From assembly GCF_009362785.1 (NCBI RefSeq), contig NZ_WHNQ01000010.1, forward strand, positions 62,001 to 126,000: a DNA stretch of 64,000 nt, given 5' to 3'. The DNA comes from Paraburkholderia atlantica (GTDB lineage: Bacteria > Pseudomonadota > Gammaproteobacteria > Burkholderiales > Burkholderiaceae). The notes beneath the pieces are model-generated. The model did not search any database, was not told the DNA's origin, and saw only the letters and a program-made list of their open reading frames with translations. A program made the position numbers and the translations under genes. Below are positions 8,282 to 15,003 of the stretch, piece by piece (within the stretch, counting starts at the first letter, position 1; the number at the start of each line of letters is the position of its first letter).

Positions 8282-8738
8282 TCGTTCTCAACCCTATTCG
8301 CACTGGACGGATGACGTCTTCGCGAAACCGCGCCCAATATTTGAAATTATTTGCTTCGGGCCGCAGTGTAAGAACGTTGCGTGACAATTCCATTGCATGG
8401 TTGAAAGCAATGCACGTTGACACGCCACCGCGTCGACCCTTACGCGCCCGCTGGCTCGAAAGGCTGTTTATGGTCGGCTGCCGCATTTGAGTTGGACGCG
8501 ATGAAGTCAATGGTTTCGCCCGCGCAGCGGGAGCCTTCGGCCTCAAGCGCCGAAGGCGATGCACCACTACTCCTGTTAGTCATCCCGCGTGAGCGGAAAT
8601 ATGTAATAGAAATAGAGATACCCGACACCATAGTAAATAGTTGTCAAAACGGCTTTATCTCAATTTAAAGCCGTTGACCGTGTCGCGTTTTAGATGATTA
8701 ATTTGTCGGGTGTGTTCTGGAAAAACAGCAGAGGTCAG
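8282..8738. other. AT-rich intergenic region between phosphoesterase and toxin cassette
   Basis: 457 bp without a convincing gene. It holds the divergent promoters of the phosphoesterase operon (minus) and the toxin cassette (plus). The right half (about 8580-8738) is clearly more AT-rich than its surroundings. At 8558-8576 GATGCACCACTAC plus flanking bases match the dispersed repeat in minus orientation. A 9-bp perfect inverted repeat lies at 8648-8675. Confidence 0.6.
8648..8675. promoter_or_regulatory. Inverted repeat upstream of the toxin cassette
   Basis: AACGGCTTT at 8648-8656 and AAAGCCGTT at 8667-8675 are perfect 9-bp arms around a 10-base AT-rich loop, 63 bp before the first start codon of the cassette. 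It could be an operator or an RNA stem. No U-tract follows, so a terminator is less likely. Confidence 0.45.
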
Positions 8739-9098
8739 ATGGAAAAACAGAAGCAGGATGAAACCCGGGGCATGGAAGAATGCCAGCTTTGCCGCATCAC
8801 CTATTCCATCTACTCAAACTTTCCGTCAATGCCGTCGGCAATGGCGCTGAACGCCGAAACCGGCGAATGGTTTCCGTTCGATAGTCTGAAGTCGTATCCA
8901 ACCGGTTATGAGATGGCCGAAGCCCTGGGTTATGCATGGGCATGCAATTGCCGTGGACGCTCCCCGGATACCCCACGGAAAAAAGGCCCGTCATCGGTCT
9001 ACGGCGCAACGCCCCGGTCGGTGCTTCCGCAGTCGTCTATCTGTCTCGATTGCATGATCCGCGCTGCCGGGCAAGGTGCGATGACCCTGGAGCGCTGA
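8739..9098 (+). CDS. Cysteine-rich hypothetical protein heading the toxin cassette
   Basis: A 119-residue soluble protein that I do not recognise. Cysteines come in pairs: CQLC near residue 17, CNC near 75 and CLDC near 105, which looks like a zinc-binding arrangement. There is no signal peptide or membrane segment. ATG at 8739 is preferred over ATG at 8694 because GAGGT sits 5-8 bases upstream. Its stop overlaps the DUF4123 start (TGATG at 9096-9100), so it is the first cistron of the effector operon. In the P. aeruginosa tseT locus this position holds a PAAR gene, but I see no PAAR motif here; it could be a divergent loading factor. Confidence 0.7.
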   Translation: MEKQKQDETRGMEECQLCRITYSIYSNFPSMPSAMALNAETGEWFPFDSLKSYPTGYEMAEALGYAWACNCRGRSPDTPRKKGPSSVYGATPRSVLPQSSICLDCMIRAAGQGAMTLER

Positions 9099-9631
9099 TG
9101 ATTCCCGTCTCTGTCAATGAACAGCTTCGCCAGTACGGGGAACGGCACTACGGCGGCCACGTGCTGGCGCTAGTGGACGGTATCCACTACCAGCAGCATA
9201 CCGGCCAGCAACTCACGCCGGAAACCGATAGGACGGTTTCGCTGTTCGCGGGAACGAACGACATGGCACTCGCACACGCGGGGCCGTGGCTGGTTGATCC
9301 GAACACGGCGCGCGATTTTCTTGCGGACCTGCGCGAACTCGAACAGGTCCGCCCTGGCGTGATCTGGCTGACCACCTCAGAGAGCCTTGAGCGGCAGGCC
9401 GCAAAGCTGCGCGCGCACCTGAATACCCGAATACCAAATGGACGATCGGCCCTGCTGCGCTTCTGGGACCCCAGGGTGTTGCATGCGCTCAATGCCGTAT
9501 GCCACGGCAGGAGCGAACGTGAGCTTTTCAGGGCTGCCGACGCGTGGCACTACCTCAACGAAGGACAACGGTTCACCATCAACGACAATGGAATTTACCG
9601 AAGGACAATGGGCGCTTCTGAAAGACTATGA
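9098..9631 (+). CDS. DUF4123-domain T6SS adaptor chaperone (TecT-like)
   Basis: A 177-residue protein with the DUF4123 pattern: HVLALVDGIHY near residues 21-31, LFAGTNDMALAHAGPWLVD at 49-67, GVIWLTTSES at 87-96 and the hallmark ALLRFWDPRVLHAL at 118-131. Members (TEC/Tap-1/TecT) bind a specific effector and load it onto VgrG or PAAR without being secreted. It starts at 9098 in a TGATG overlap with the Cys-rich gene, and its 3' end overlaps the next gene by 44 bp. This tight coupling supports a chaperone role for the nuclease two genes downstream. Confidence 0.87.
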   Translation: MIPVSVNEQLRQYGERHYGGHVLALVDGIHYQQHTGQQLTPETDRTVSLFAGTNDMALAHAGPWLVDPNTARDFLADLRELEQVRPGVIWLTTSESLERQAAKLRAHLNTRIPNGRSALLRFWDPRVLHALNAVCHGRSERELFRAADAWHYLNEGQRFTINDNGIYRRTMGASERL

Positions 9632-9932
9632 GGACCGCAACTATGTGGACTTTATTCGTGGTCATATAGTGCGCGACTATCCCGCGCTGGCCAATGATCC
9701 GACCTTGCGCGACCGGCTTAATGCGGCCTTTGCGCAAACAAAGATGCTCCGCTTTACACATGACGGGCCGATAGTCGATTTCCTGTATGTGGAAGCAACC
9801 ACGCCGGGGTTTTACTGGATTCCGGAGGTCATAGCATGGCTGCACAAACCCGGTGTTCCAGCTGAACAGCGATTCGAAATGTTGATGCAGGCCACGCGAA
9901 AAAGACAACAGGAAATGAAGGAGAAACGTTGA
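9588..9932 (+). CDS. Small protein, candidate co-chaperone (co-TecT-like)
   Basis: A 114-residue protein with no signal peptide and a highly charged helical C-terminus (QATRKRQQEMKEKR). It begins inside the DUF4123 gene and its TGA shares a base with the ATG of the nuclease gene (9932), so the three are coupled. In the P. aeruginosa TseT locus a small co-chaperone gene sits between the DUF4123 chaperone and the Tox-REase-5 effector; the same order here is the basis for the call. I see no recognisable domain, so the assignment is positional. Confidence 0.6.
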   Translation: MEFTEGQWALLKDYEDRNYVDFIRGHIVRDYPALANDPTLRDRLNAAFAQTKMLRFTHDGPIVDFLYVEATTPGFYWIPEVIAWLHKPGVPAEQRFEMLMQATRKRQQEMKEKR

Positions 9933-10555
9933 TGGCTATTCCATTCCCGGCAACGCTCGCACGCGCGGTAAACGCAATGGCGCAGGTAGCGCCAATGCCG
10001 GTTCCGGTCCCCACCGCCGCACCGTCTGCTGGTCCTGCGGGCAGCAGCGGCACGGGAGCAGGCACTGATGGCGGTTGGGGCGAACTGTCGCGTGATCGCT
10101 CCCGCGAACGTGAGAGGCCATGCAAGTGCCTGCCTGAGAAAAGCGGCGAAAAGGTGCGAAGGAATCACGGAATGAATCCTGAGCCGCGACGCTACCAGGC
10201 CCGCATCACAGGGTTTGAGTACGGAATAGTGACGGACGGGAAAGGCAGGGAAACCAGCCAGGGCTGGAATATGGAGTGGGCGTGGCTTGGCACAGACTTC
10301 GACGGATTTCAGCCTTCCCAATGCCTCTTGCAGGAAGCCAAGGGGAATTACGACCAATTTATCAGTGGAAATGGAAAACCCCTCGAGTTTTTCAAGGGCT
10401 TTACAAACATGGCTGAGCAAATCAAGAAGCAAGGCACGATTGTACGCGGCAATCCACCCGCCAACCTGATCTGGTATTTTCAGACATCTAAAACGAGACA
10501 GTTTATGTTGCCAAAACTTCAGAGATTTGGAATCCCTTCCGTTTTCCAGCAGTGA
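9932..10555 (+). CDS. Tox-REase-5 nuclease effector (TseT-like)
   Basis: A 207-residue protein. Residues 1-60 are an Ala/Pro/Gly-rich arm (PMPVPVPTAAPSAGPAG), probably the part handled by chaperone or PAAR/VgrG. From about residue 85 to the end is a Tox-REase-5 domain of the restriction-endonuclease fold: YQARITG, E115 in MEW, D122 and D124 in GTDFDGF, and E135-A-K137 in CLLQEAKG, which together give a PD-(D/E)xK-type active site. Predicted to cut DNA in competitor cells. It sits between its putative co-chaperone and immunity genes. A TTG at 9929 is adjacent, but ATG 9932 overlaps the previous stop and is the natural start. Confidence 0.83.
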   Translation: MAIPFPATLARAVNAMAQVAPMPVPVPTAAPSAGPAGSSGTGAGTDGGWGELSRDRSRERERPCKCLPEKSGEKVRRNHGMNPEPRRYQARITGFEYGIVTDGKGRETSQGWNMEWAWLGTDFDGFQPSQCLLQEAKGNYDQFISGNGKPLEFFKGFTNMAEQIKKQGTIVRGNPPANLIWYFQTSKTRQFMLPKLQRFGIPSVFQQ

Positions 10556-10562
10556 GAAAATA

Positions 10563-11297
10563 ATGAACCTGTCAGAGCAACATCGTGATCGGACTGACTT
10601 ACCCAATGCAGATTGGCAATATCACTTGAGTCGCCTACGGCCTGTCATCGACCTATTGAAACGCAAAGATAGCGAGTTGAGCGAATGGTACCTACAAGGC
10701 GAGAGCGAGCAAGAGGCACTTCAGCATCGCGCCTATGACGACAAAATTCCATCAACGACTGCAATCGATGCTCTTTCGAAAGAGTACGCGGGGAGAAGCA
10801 AGGGTGATCCGAAATCAATCGGAATATGGAATGGGGTGAGATCGGATCAGGTTGGCGCATCAATAACAGTCGAGATTGATGGCGGAGAGATTTTTTCAAA
10901 ATCGCTTGACATATCTCTTAACGAGAAGACAGAAAAACGGGATTCCCGCCTGGGTGACTATAAATCTGTAACAGAAGTTCTTGCTAAAATTGTCCAAATC
11001 TATGGGTCGTTCTACATCACATTTGGCCCGTACTTCTATTTCAAGGAAAAGGTGTTTGAAGATCGTCCTGGCGTAAGCTGGATGCTCTACCTGCCGCACG
11101 TTCTCACACCGGCCCAAGTGCCCGAAGCGCGCGACCTTATCCCTGTCATGCGCGATGGCAAGCAGCAAGGCACGATCGTCGTTAGCGTGACGGATGAAGT
11201 CTTTGATGTGCACAACCGGGAGCACGTCAAGGCGGCTAACGATATCGAAATCCGCCTCGCCGATCAGGACCTGTTGCCGCGTTTCGTTGATCTCTGA
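10563..11297 (+). CDS. Imm52-like immunity protein
   Basis: A 244-residue soluble acidic protein starting 7 bp after the nuclease stop. The gene is noticeably lower in GC than its surroundings, common for immunity genes. Sequence such as SFYITFGPYFYFKEKVF and VSWMLYLPHVLTPAQVPEA fits the Imm52 family, which is repeatedly found next to Tox-REase-5 toxins. It should bind and block the nuclease in the producing cell. An earlier in-frame ATG at 10527 lies inside the toxin gene; 10563 fits gene spacing. Family assignment is from memory of the family pattern. Confidence 0.75.
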   Translation: MNLSEQHRDRTDLPNADWQYHLSRLRPVIDLLKRKDSELSEWYLQGESEQEALQHRAYDDKIPSTTAIDALSKEYAGRSKGDPKSIGIWNGVRSDQVGASITVEIDGGEIFSKSLDISLNEKTEKRDSRLGDYKSVTEVLAKIVQIYGSFYITFGPYFYFKEKVFEDRPGVSWMLYLPHVLTPAQVPEARDLIPVMRDGKQQGTIVVSVTDEVFDVHNREHVKAANDIEIRLADQDLLPRFVDL

Positions 11298-11312
11298 GTT
11301 CGGCTCGCTATT

Positions 11313-11334
11313 CCCGCTTTGGCGGGGTTTTTCC
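11313..11334 (+). terminator. Terminator after the immunity gene
   Basis: CCCGC and GCGGG arms around a short T-rich loop are followed by a run of five T, 16 bp after the stop codon of the immunity gene. A second GGCCC/GGGCC stem with CTCTTCT lies at about 11344-11370. Together they close the toxin operon. Confidence 0.65.
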
Positions 11335-11404
11335 TGCGAAAAGGCCCGCGCCGCAGCGGGGCCTCTTCTACGTCACGCGACGATCCACCGATTGCGATGG
11401 GACA

Positions 11405-11446
11405 GGGTCAACGCCAATAGACCGACAAGCAAGCAAGGAAAAGCCA
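11405..11446 (-). repeat. Dispersed repeat, partial degenerate copy E
   Basis: AACGCCAATAGACCGA, AGCAAGGAAAAGCC and their spacing match the left end of the dispersed repeat in minus orientation (compare GGCCTTTCCTTGC ... TCGGTCTATTAGCGTT in copies A and B). Only about 40 bp are recognisable; the hairpin part is missing. Confidence 0.6.
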
Positions 11447-11504
11447 ATACCGCAAGAACAAGAACAAAAAGAGCTCCGCCCTGCAAAATGGCAAACGCGC
11501 ACCG

Positions 11505-11873
11505 TCAATGATCCGCAGCCCCCGTGCCGCCAGGCACATCAGTAGCAACAACATCCACCACATCTTGCGCGCCGGCGCTCCCTCCCTCATGCGCCGGCTC
11601 AACATCGGCCCCACTCTCAAGCCGATGCAACCAGGCCAACAACTCGGCAACAGCCTGATACAGCTCCGGAGGAATCCGCGCATCCAGATCGACTTGCATC
11701 AACAGCGACACCATCTCGGGCGCCTCATGCACATACAGCCCTGCTTCCTTCGCGCGCTGCACGATCATGTCGGCAAGCAGCCCATACCCCTTCGCGACCA
11801 CACGCGGCGCGGGCTCCCCGCCATGAGCGTCATAAACGAGCGCAGCCGCGCTGCGACGATGGGTGCGGCTCAT
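11505..11873 (-). CDS. FlhB C-terminal-domain-like protein (FhlB/YlqH family)
   Basis: A 122-residue soluble protein made of only the cytoplasmic part of FlhB. Its core, RVVAKGYGLLADMIVQRAKE to RIPPELYQAVAELLAWLHRL, aligns with PKVVAKGVNLVAARIREIAT to EIPGPLYGAVAEVLAWVYQL of the FlhB in this window (49632-50867). There are no membrane helices and no NPTH site; the N-terminus MSRTHRRSAAALVYD lines up with the THFAVALQYTD left after FlhB self-cleavage. ATG at 11873 overlaps the stop of the FliK-like gene. Likely an accessory of the export switch; function is inference. Confidence 0.78.
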   Translation of the reverse strand: MSRTHRRSAAALVYDAHGGEPAPRVVAKGYGLLADMIVQRAKEAGLYVHEAPEMVSLLMQVDLDARIPPELYQAVAELLAWLHRLESGADVEPAHEGGSAGAQDVVDVVATDVPGGTGAADH

Positions 11874-13297
11874 CAGATATCCCAATCGAAGTCGTCGCGC
11901 GATGCGGCGCTCGCCGCCGCCGACTCGGTCACTGCCGCCGACGCCGACCGTGCATACACGCCCGCCGCCTGCGCCCCCGCCGCCGAGGCGCCAGCCGCAG
12001 TAGTCCCTGGTGCGCCGCCGCCAATCTCCCGGATCGTCAATCCCTGCAGTTCGATCCCCGCCGCCGCGAGCCGCTGACGGAAACCGTCTCCCTGCATCGC
12101 GAGCCGCGCGGCGCCCCGCGGGCTCGCCTGCACGCGCGCGGTCAGCCGCGTGCCGACCAGCGTCAGTTCGGCATCGACGGTGCCGAGGGTCGGTAGCGAC
12201 AGCGTCAGGCGCGTACGCCACGGCTGGTCGTCCTCGCTCGCGAGGCCGCCGCCGCTGCGGTCCCATTCGTCGCCATCCTGTTCGATGGTCCAGTCCAGAC
12301 GCGCGCCGGGCCACGCCTCGCCGGTCCAGCGAAACTGTCCGGTCGCAAGCAGATCGAGCTGCTGGCGCACGAGCGGCACGGTCGCCGGATGCACCGCCGC
12401 CGCCATCGCCTGCGCGCTCTGCGATGGACCGGCATCGGCAGCCTGGGACGCGGCGCTGTGCGGCCCCGCATGCGTGGACTGTCCGTTCAGGTCGGACACC
12501 GAACTGGCCAGCAGTTCGCCCGCGACAAGGCGCGCGGCCTGCGCGGTCAGGATCGACGGCATCGCGTGCGAGGCAGGGTGGTTATCGGCAGCGTTCGGCG
12601 TGCCGGCCGGTGCGCCGTTCGGCGCGCCGCGTGGCGTTGCCTCGGGGGCTCCGTTCGCCGAAGCGGACCGTGCGCTCGCGTCGCCAGCGTCGGCGCTCCA
12701 GCCGGGGGGCAATTGAGAATCTGCGACGAGCTGATTCTGTGCCTCGTTCGCCAGTTGAGCCGGCGAACGCTGGCCGACCAGCCACGCCGCGAGATGCGCC
12801 TCGTAGAACAGGCCGCTGTCGGCCACTGTTTTTTGCAGCGCGGCAGCGAGCGCCGCGACCGGCACTTCGGTCGCCGCCACGCTCGCGGTGGTAGCCGCGG
12901 TTGCGTTGGCTGCAGCGTTGGGATTGGGATTGATATTCGTGGAAGCGGCGGAAGCGGCGGAATCGCCGGCAGCAGATCCCGCATTGGTCAGCGGCAAGCT
13001 CTCGATGGCGACGTCGAGCGCCGGCGCGGCCGCCCAGATGGGCGCGCGGCCGAGCACCGCCGGTGTCGCCTCGCCGCCCGAGTGCGCGATCGCGTTCAGC
13101 GTCAGCGCGACGGCCGACAGCGCGGTTTGCGCGGACGACTGCGGCGCGGGCGTCGCGTTCGCAGGCGCCGCGGCAACCTTCGTATCGACGCCGGCGGCGC
13201 CGGTCTGCGAGGTGGTCGCGGTTCCCGGCGCGATGCTGAGCAGGCTGTCGATCCGGCTCGACAGCACCGAAGCGAGGGCCGAATCGATTCCGTTCAT
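11873..13297 (-). CDS. FliK-like hook-length control protein (second copy)
   Basis: A 474-residue, Ala-rich, low-complexity protein with a C-terminal Flg_hook-like domain: RTRLTLSLPTLGTVDAELTL followed by TRLTARVQASPRGAARLAM and LQGLTIREIGGG. The long N-terminal region, residues about 30-330, is disordered, as in molecular-ruler proteins. It differs from the canonical FliK at 20618-22159, which has the usual AELTLNPKDLGPLQVVLQV core. It is translationally coupled (TGATG) to the FlhB-C-like gene, so the pair may be an alternative or auxiliary substrate-switch module. It lies downstream of fliST on the same strand. Confidence 0.75.
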   Translation of the reverse strand: MNGIDSALASVLSSRIDSLLSIAPGTATTSQTGAAGVDTKVAAAPANATPAPQSSAQTALSAVALTLNAIAHSGGEATPAVLGRAPIWAAAPALDVAIESLPLTNAGSAAGDSAASAASTNINPNPNAAANATAATTASVAATEVPVAALAAALQKTVADSGLFYEAHLAAWLVGQRSPAQLANEAQNQLVADSQLPPGWSADAGDASARSASANGAPEATPRGAPNGAPAGTPNAADNHPASHAMPSILTAQAARLVAGELLASSVSDLNGQSTHAGPHSAASQAADAGPSQSAQAMAAAVHPATVPLVRQQLDLLATGQFRWTGEAWPGARLDWTIEQDGDEWDRSGGGLASEDDQPWRTRLTLSLPTLGTVDAELTLVGTRLTARVQASPRGAARLAMQGDGFRQRLAAAGIELQGLTIREIGGGAPGTTAAGASAAGAQAAGVYARSASAAVTESAAASAASRDDFDWDI

Positions 13298-13403
13298 GCC
13301 GGTTCCTTGGTCGCATCGGCGGCAATGCGCGCGATGCTCTGATTGCTCCGATCCTTCAGACGCGTACGGCGTGGCGTCAGCTCATCCGCGTGCCCGCCCG
13401 CAC

Positions 13404-13730
13404 TCAGCGCGCCCCGTACAACTCCTTGAGCACACGCGTCGGCCGGCCGGCGAACAGCGCCGACAGATGCGCCATGGTCGGATTCGCGAGGTCGCGGATC
13501 GCGGCGTCGTCGGCGAGGATCTGGCGGATCAGCGCGTACTTGCGCAGGCGCTCGGCTTCGTCGAGCTTGACGCCCACGTCGGCTTCGCGCAGCGCTTCGA
13601 CCAGATGCCGATACTCTTCCTGCAGGTGCACCAGGTCGTTCCACAGTGCACGGCGGGCCGCGATCAGCATGCGGCAGGACAGCGCGGCGACCGCTTCATA
13701 GCGGGCAAAATATTCTGCGTTCGATGTCAT
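13404..13730 (-). CDS. fliT: Flagellar protein FliT (export chaperone)
   Basis: A 108-residue, mainly helical protein directly after fliS and overlapping it by 4 bp (start CAT at 13728-13730). Size, charge pattern and position fit FliT, the chaperone for the filament cap FliD, which in enterobacteria also binds FlhDC and FliI. Residue identity in this family is low, so the call rests largely on position. The ATG at 13730 is used although the frame is open further upstream. fliD itself is not in the window. Confidence 0.8.
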   Translation of the reverse strand: MTSNAEYFARYEAVAALSCRMLIAARRALWNDLVHLQEEYRHLVEALREADVGVKLDEAERLRKYALIRQILADDAAIRDLANPTMAHLSALFAGRPTRVLKELYGAR

Positions 13731-14161
13731 CTCAGGCTTTCCGCGGCTGGCTGTGCCGCCATCCGCGCGATCTCCGGGGCAATCCCGATCCATGCCTCTT
13801 CGAGCGTCGCGAGCAGTCGGTCGACTTCCACGAGCATCGCCTCGCTCTGATTGATATTGGCCTGCAACAGCCGACGCGCCATATAGTCGTACAACGCATT
13901 GAGCCGTTCGGCGATTTCGCCGCCCACCTCGAGATTGAGCGACGCCTGCAGCCCGCTTTCGATGATCCGGATCGCCTTGCTGATCGCCATGCCACGCTCG
14001 GCCACGTTGCCCTGCTGCAAATGCAGGCGGCTTTGCGCGATCGCCTGACGTGCACCCTGGTACAGCAACACGATCAGACGATGCGGACTCGCGCCCATCA
14101 CGGATGTCTCGATGCCGACACGCGCATACGCGTTGGCTCCAGCGTGTCCTTGGGAAAACAT
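13727..14161 (-). CDS. fliS: Flagellin chaperone FliS
   Basis: A 144-residue helical protein with the FliS signature: AYARVGIETSVMGASPHRLIVLLY at residues 11-34, AISKAIRIIESGLQASLNLEVGGE and LNALYDYMARRLLQANI. FliS binds the C-terminal helix of flagellin and keeps it unfolded for export. ATG at 14161 follows AGGAGG with about 7 bases spacing, which decides the start. A sigma-28-like promoter lies at 14250-14277. It overlaps fliT by 4 bp. The flagellin gene itself is elsewhere in the genome. Confidence 0.93.
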   Translation of the reverse strand: MFSQGHAGANAYARVGIETSVMGASPHRLIVLLYQGARQAIAQSRLHLQQGNVAERGMAISKAIRIIESGLQASLNLEVGGEIAERLNALYDYMARRLLQANINQSEAMLVEVDRLLATLEEAWIGIAPEIARMAAQPAAESLR

Positions 14162-14249
14162 CGGCGCTCCTCCTCTGATACTGGCTGCGGTTAAGTCGTG
14201 GCGTGGCCGCGTGGCGCGTCGCCGCGCCAATCGCTGACATGTAATTTGG

Positions 14250-14277
14250 TTATCGGATGCGCGACGACAAAGCTTTA
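14250..14277 (-). promoter_or_regulatory. Sigma-28 (FliA) promoter of fliST
   Basis: On the minus strand TAAAGCTT, 12 bases, TCCGATAA. The consensus is TAAAGTTT-N11-GCCGATAA; each box has a single mismatch and the spacer is one base longer. It is about 90 bp upstream of fliS. Confidence 0.75.
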
Positions 14278-14431
14278 GTCCGGTGCAAGGAGGATCGAAA
14301 GCGCCGCTGGGCGGGCATGGAAACGGGTCGCGAAGCCACCGACGCAAGCGCCGGCAGCGGCTTGCCGGATCGTCGGACGGGACTCAGATGGACCTTCGGG
14401 CAATCCTTCATGCAGTCCCGCGCGATCCCGC

Positions 14432-14767
14432 TCAGATCGACATCTGCGCGATGTCGTTGTACGCGGCGACCAGCTTGTTACGCACCTGCAGGCCGAACTG
14501 GAAGCCGATGTTGGCCTTCTGCATGTCGACCATCACGTCGTTCAGCGACACGTTCGACGCGCCGAGTTCGAACGCCTGTGATTCGCCGATCGCCTTCTGC
14601 TGGTCGCTGCTGATCTTGTCCAGCGAGGCCTTCAGCGCCGCCGCGAAGTTGGTCGGCGTCGCCGCGCCGGATTGCTCCGCCACTGGGGTCGCGCCGCCGG
14701 CCGCCTGCGTCGCCATCGCCTGCATCTGTTGCAGCGCCGACGATAGCGCGTTCACGGGCATGGTCAT
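14432..14767 (-). CDS. fliE: Flagellar hook-basal body complex protein FliE
   Basis: A 111-residue rod protein that joins the MS ring to the proximal rod and is the first rod substrate exported. It has the family layout: a variable Ala/Gly-rich N-terminus, FAAALKASLDKISSDQQKA near residues 47-66, then GASNVSLNDVMVDMQKANIG and FQFGLQVRNKLVAAYNDIAQM. ATG at 14767 follows GGAG. It is divergent from fliF, and the 236 bp between them carry both promoters. fliS lies 270 bp downstream behind its own sigma-28 promoter. Confidence 0.94.
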   Translation of the reverse strand: MTMPVNALSSALQQMQAMATQAAGGATPVAEQSGAATPTNFAAALKASLDKISSDQQKAIGESQAFELGASNVSLNDVMVDMQKANIGFQFGLQVRNKLVAAYNDIAQMSI

Positions 14768-15003
14768 CTTTTTCTCCGTTGGATAGGCGATCGGACCACT
14801 GGAAGGTGTACCGATCTGGACGAAAGCATAGCAGCGGCCCCTCGCCGAAAGTCCCGAAACTAGGGGGGAAACCCGGCTCTATTCAAGCAATCGGGTTGAG
14901 CGGCGCTGCGGATAATTTCAAGGTGAAAGTCTCTGTCCGTCCGCCGAGCCCCGGCGCGGCATCACGGCAGAACGCCAAGGCATCCCCCGGAGAAACCCGA
15001 CGC

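Noticed and set aside
8694..8738. Alternative longer start of the Cys-rich protein
   Set aside because: The ATG at 8694 has no ribosome site, while GAGGT precedes the ATG at 8739.
11505..13297. Possible virulence type III secretion fragment (EscU/YscU-like plus ruler)
   Set aside because: Both genes sit in the fliEST run and lack other injectisome genes; a flagellar role is the simpler reading.
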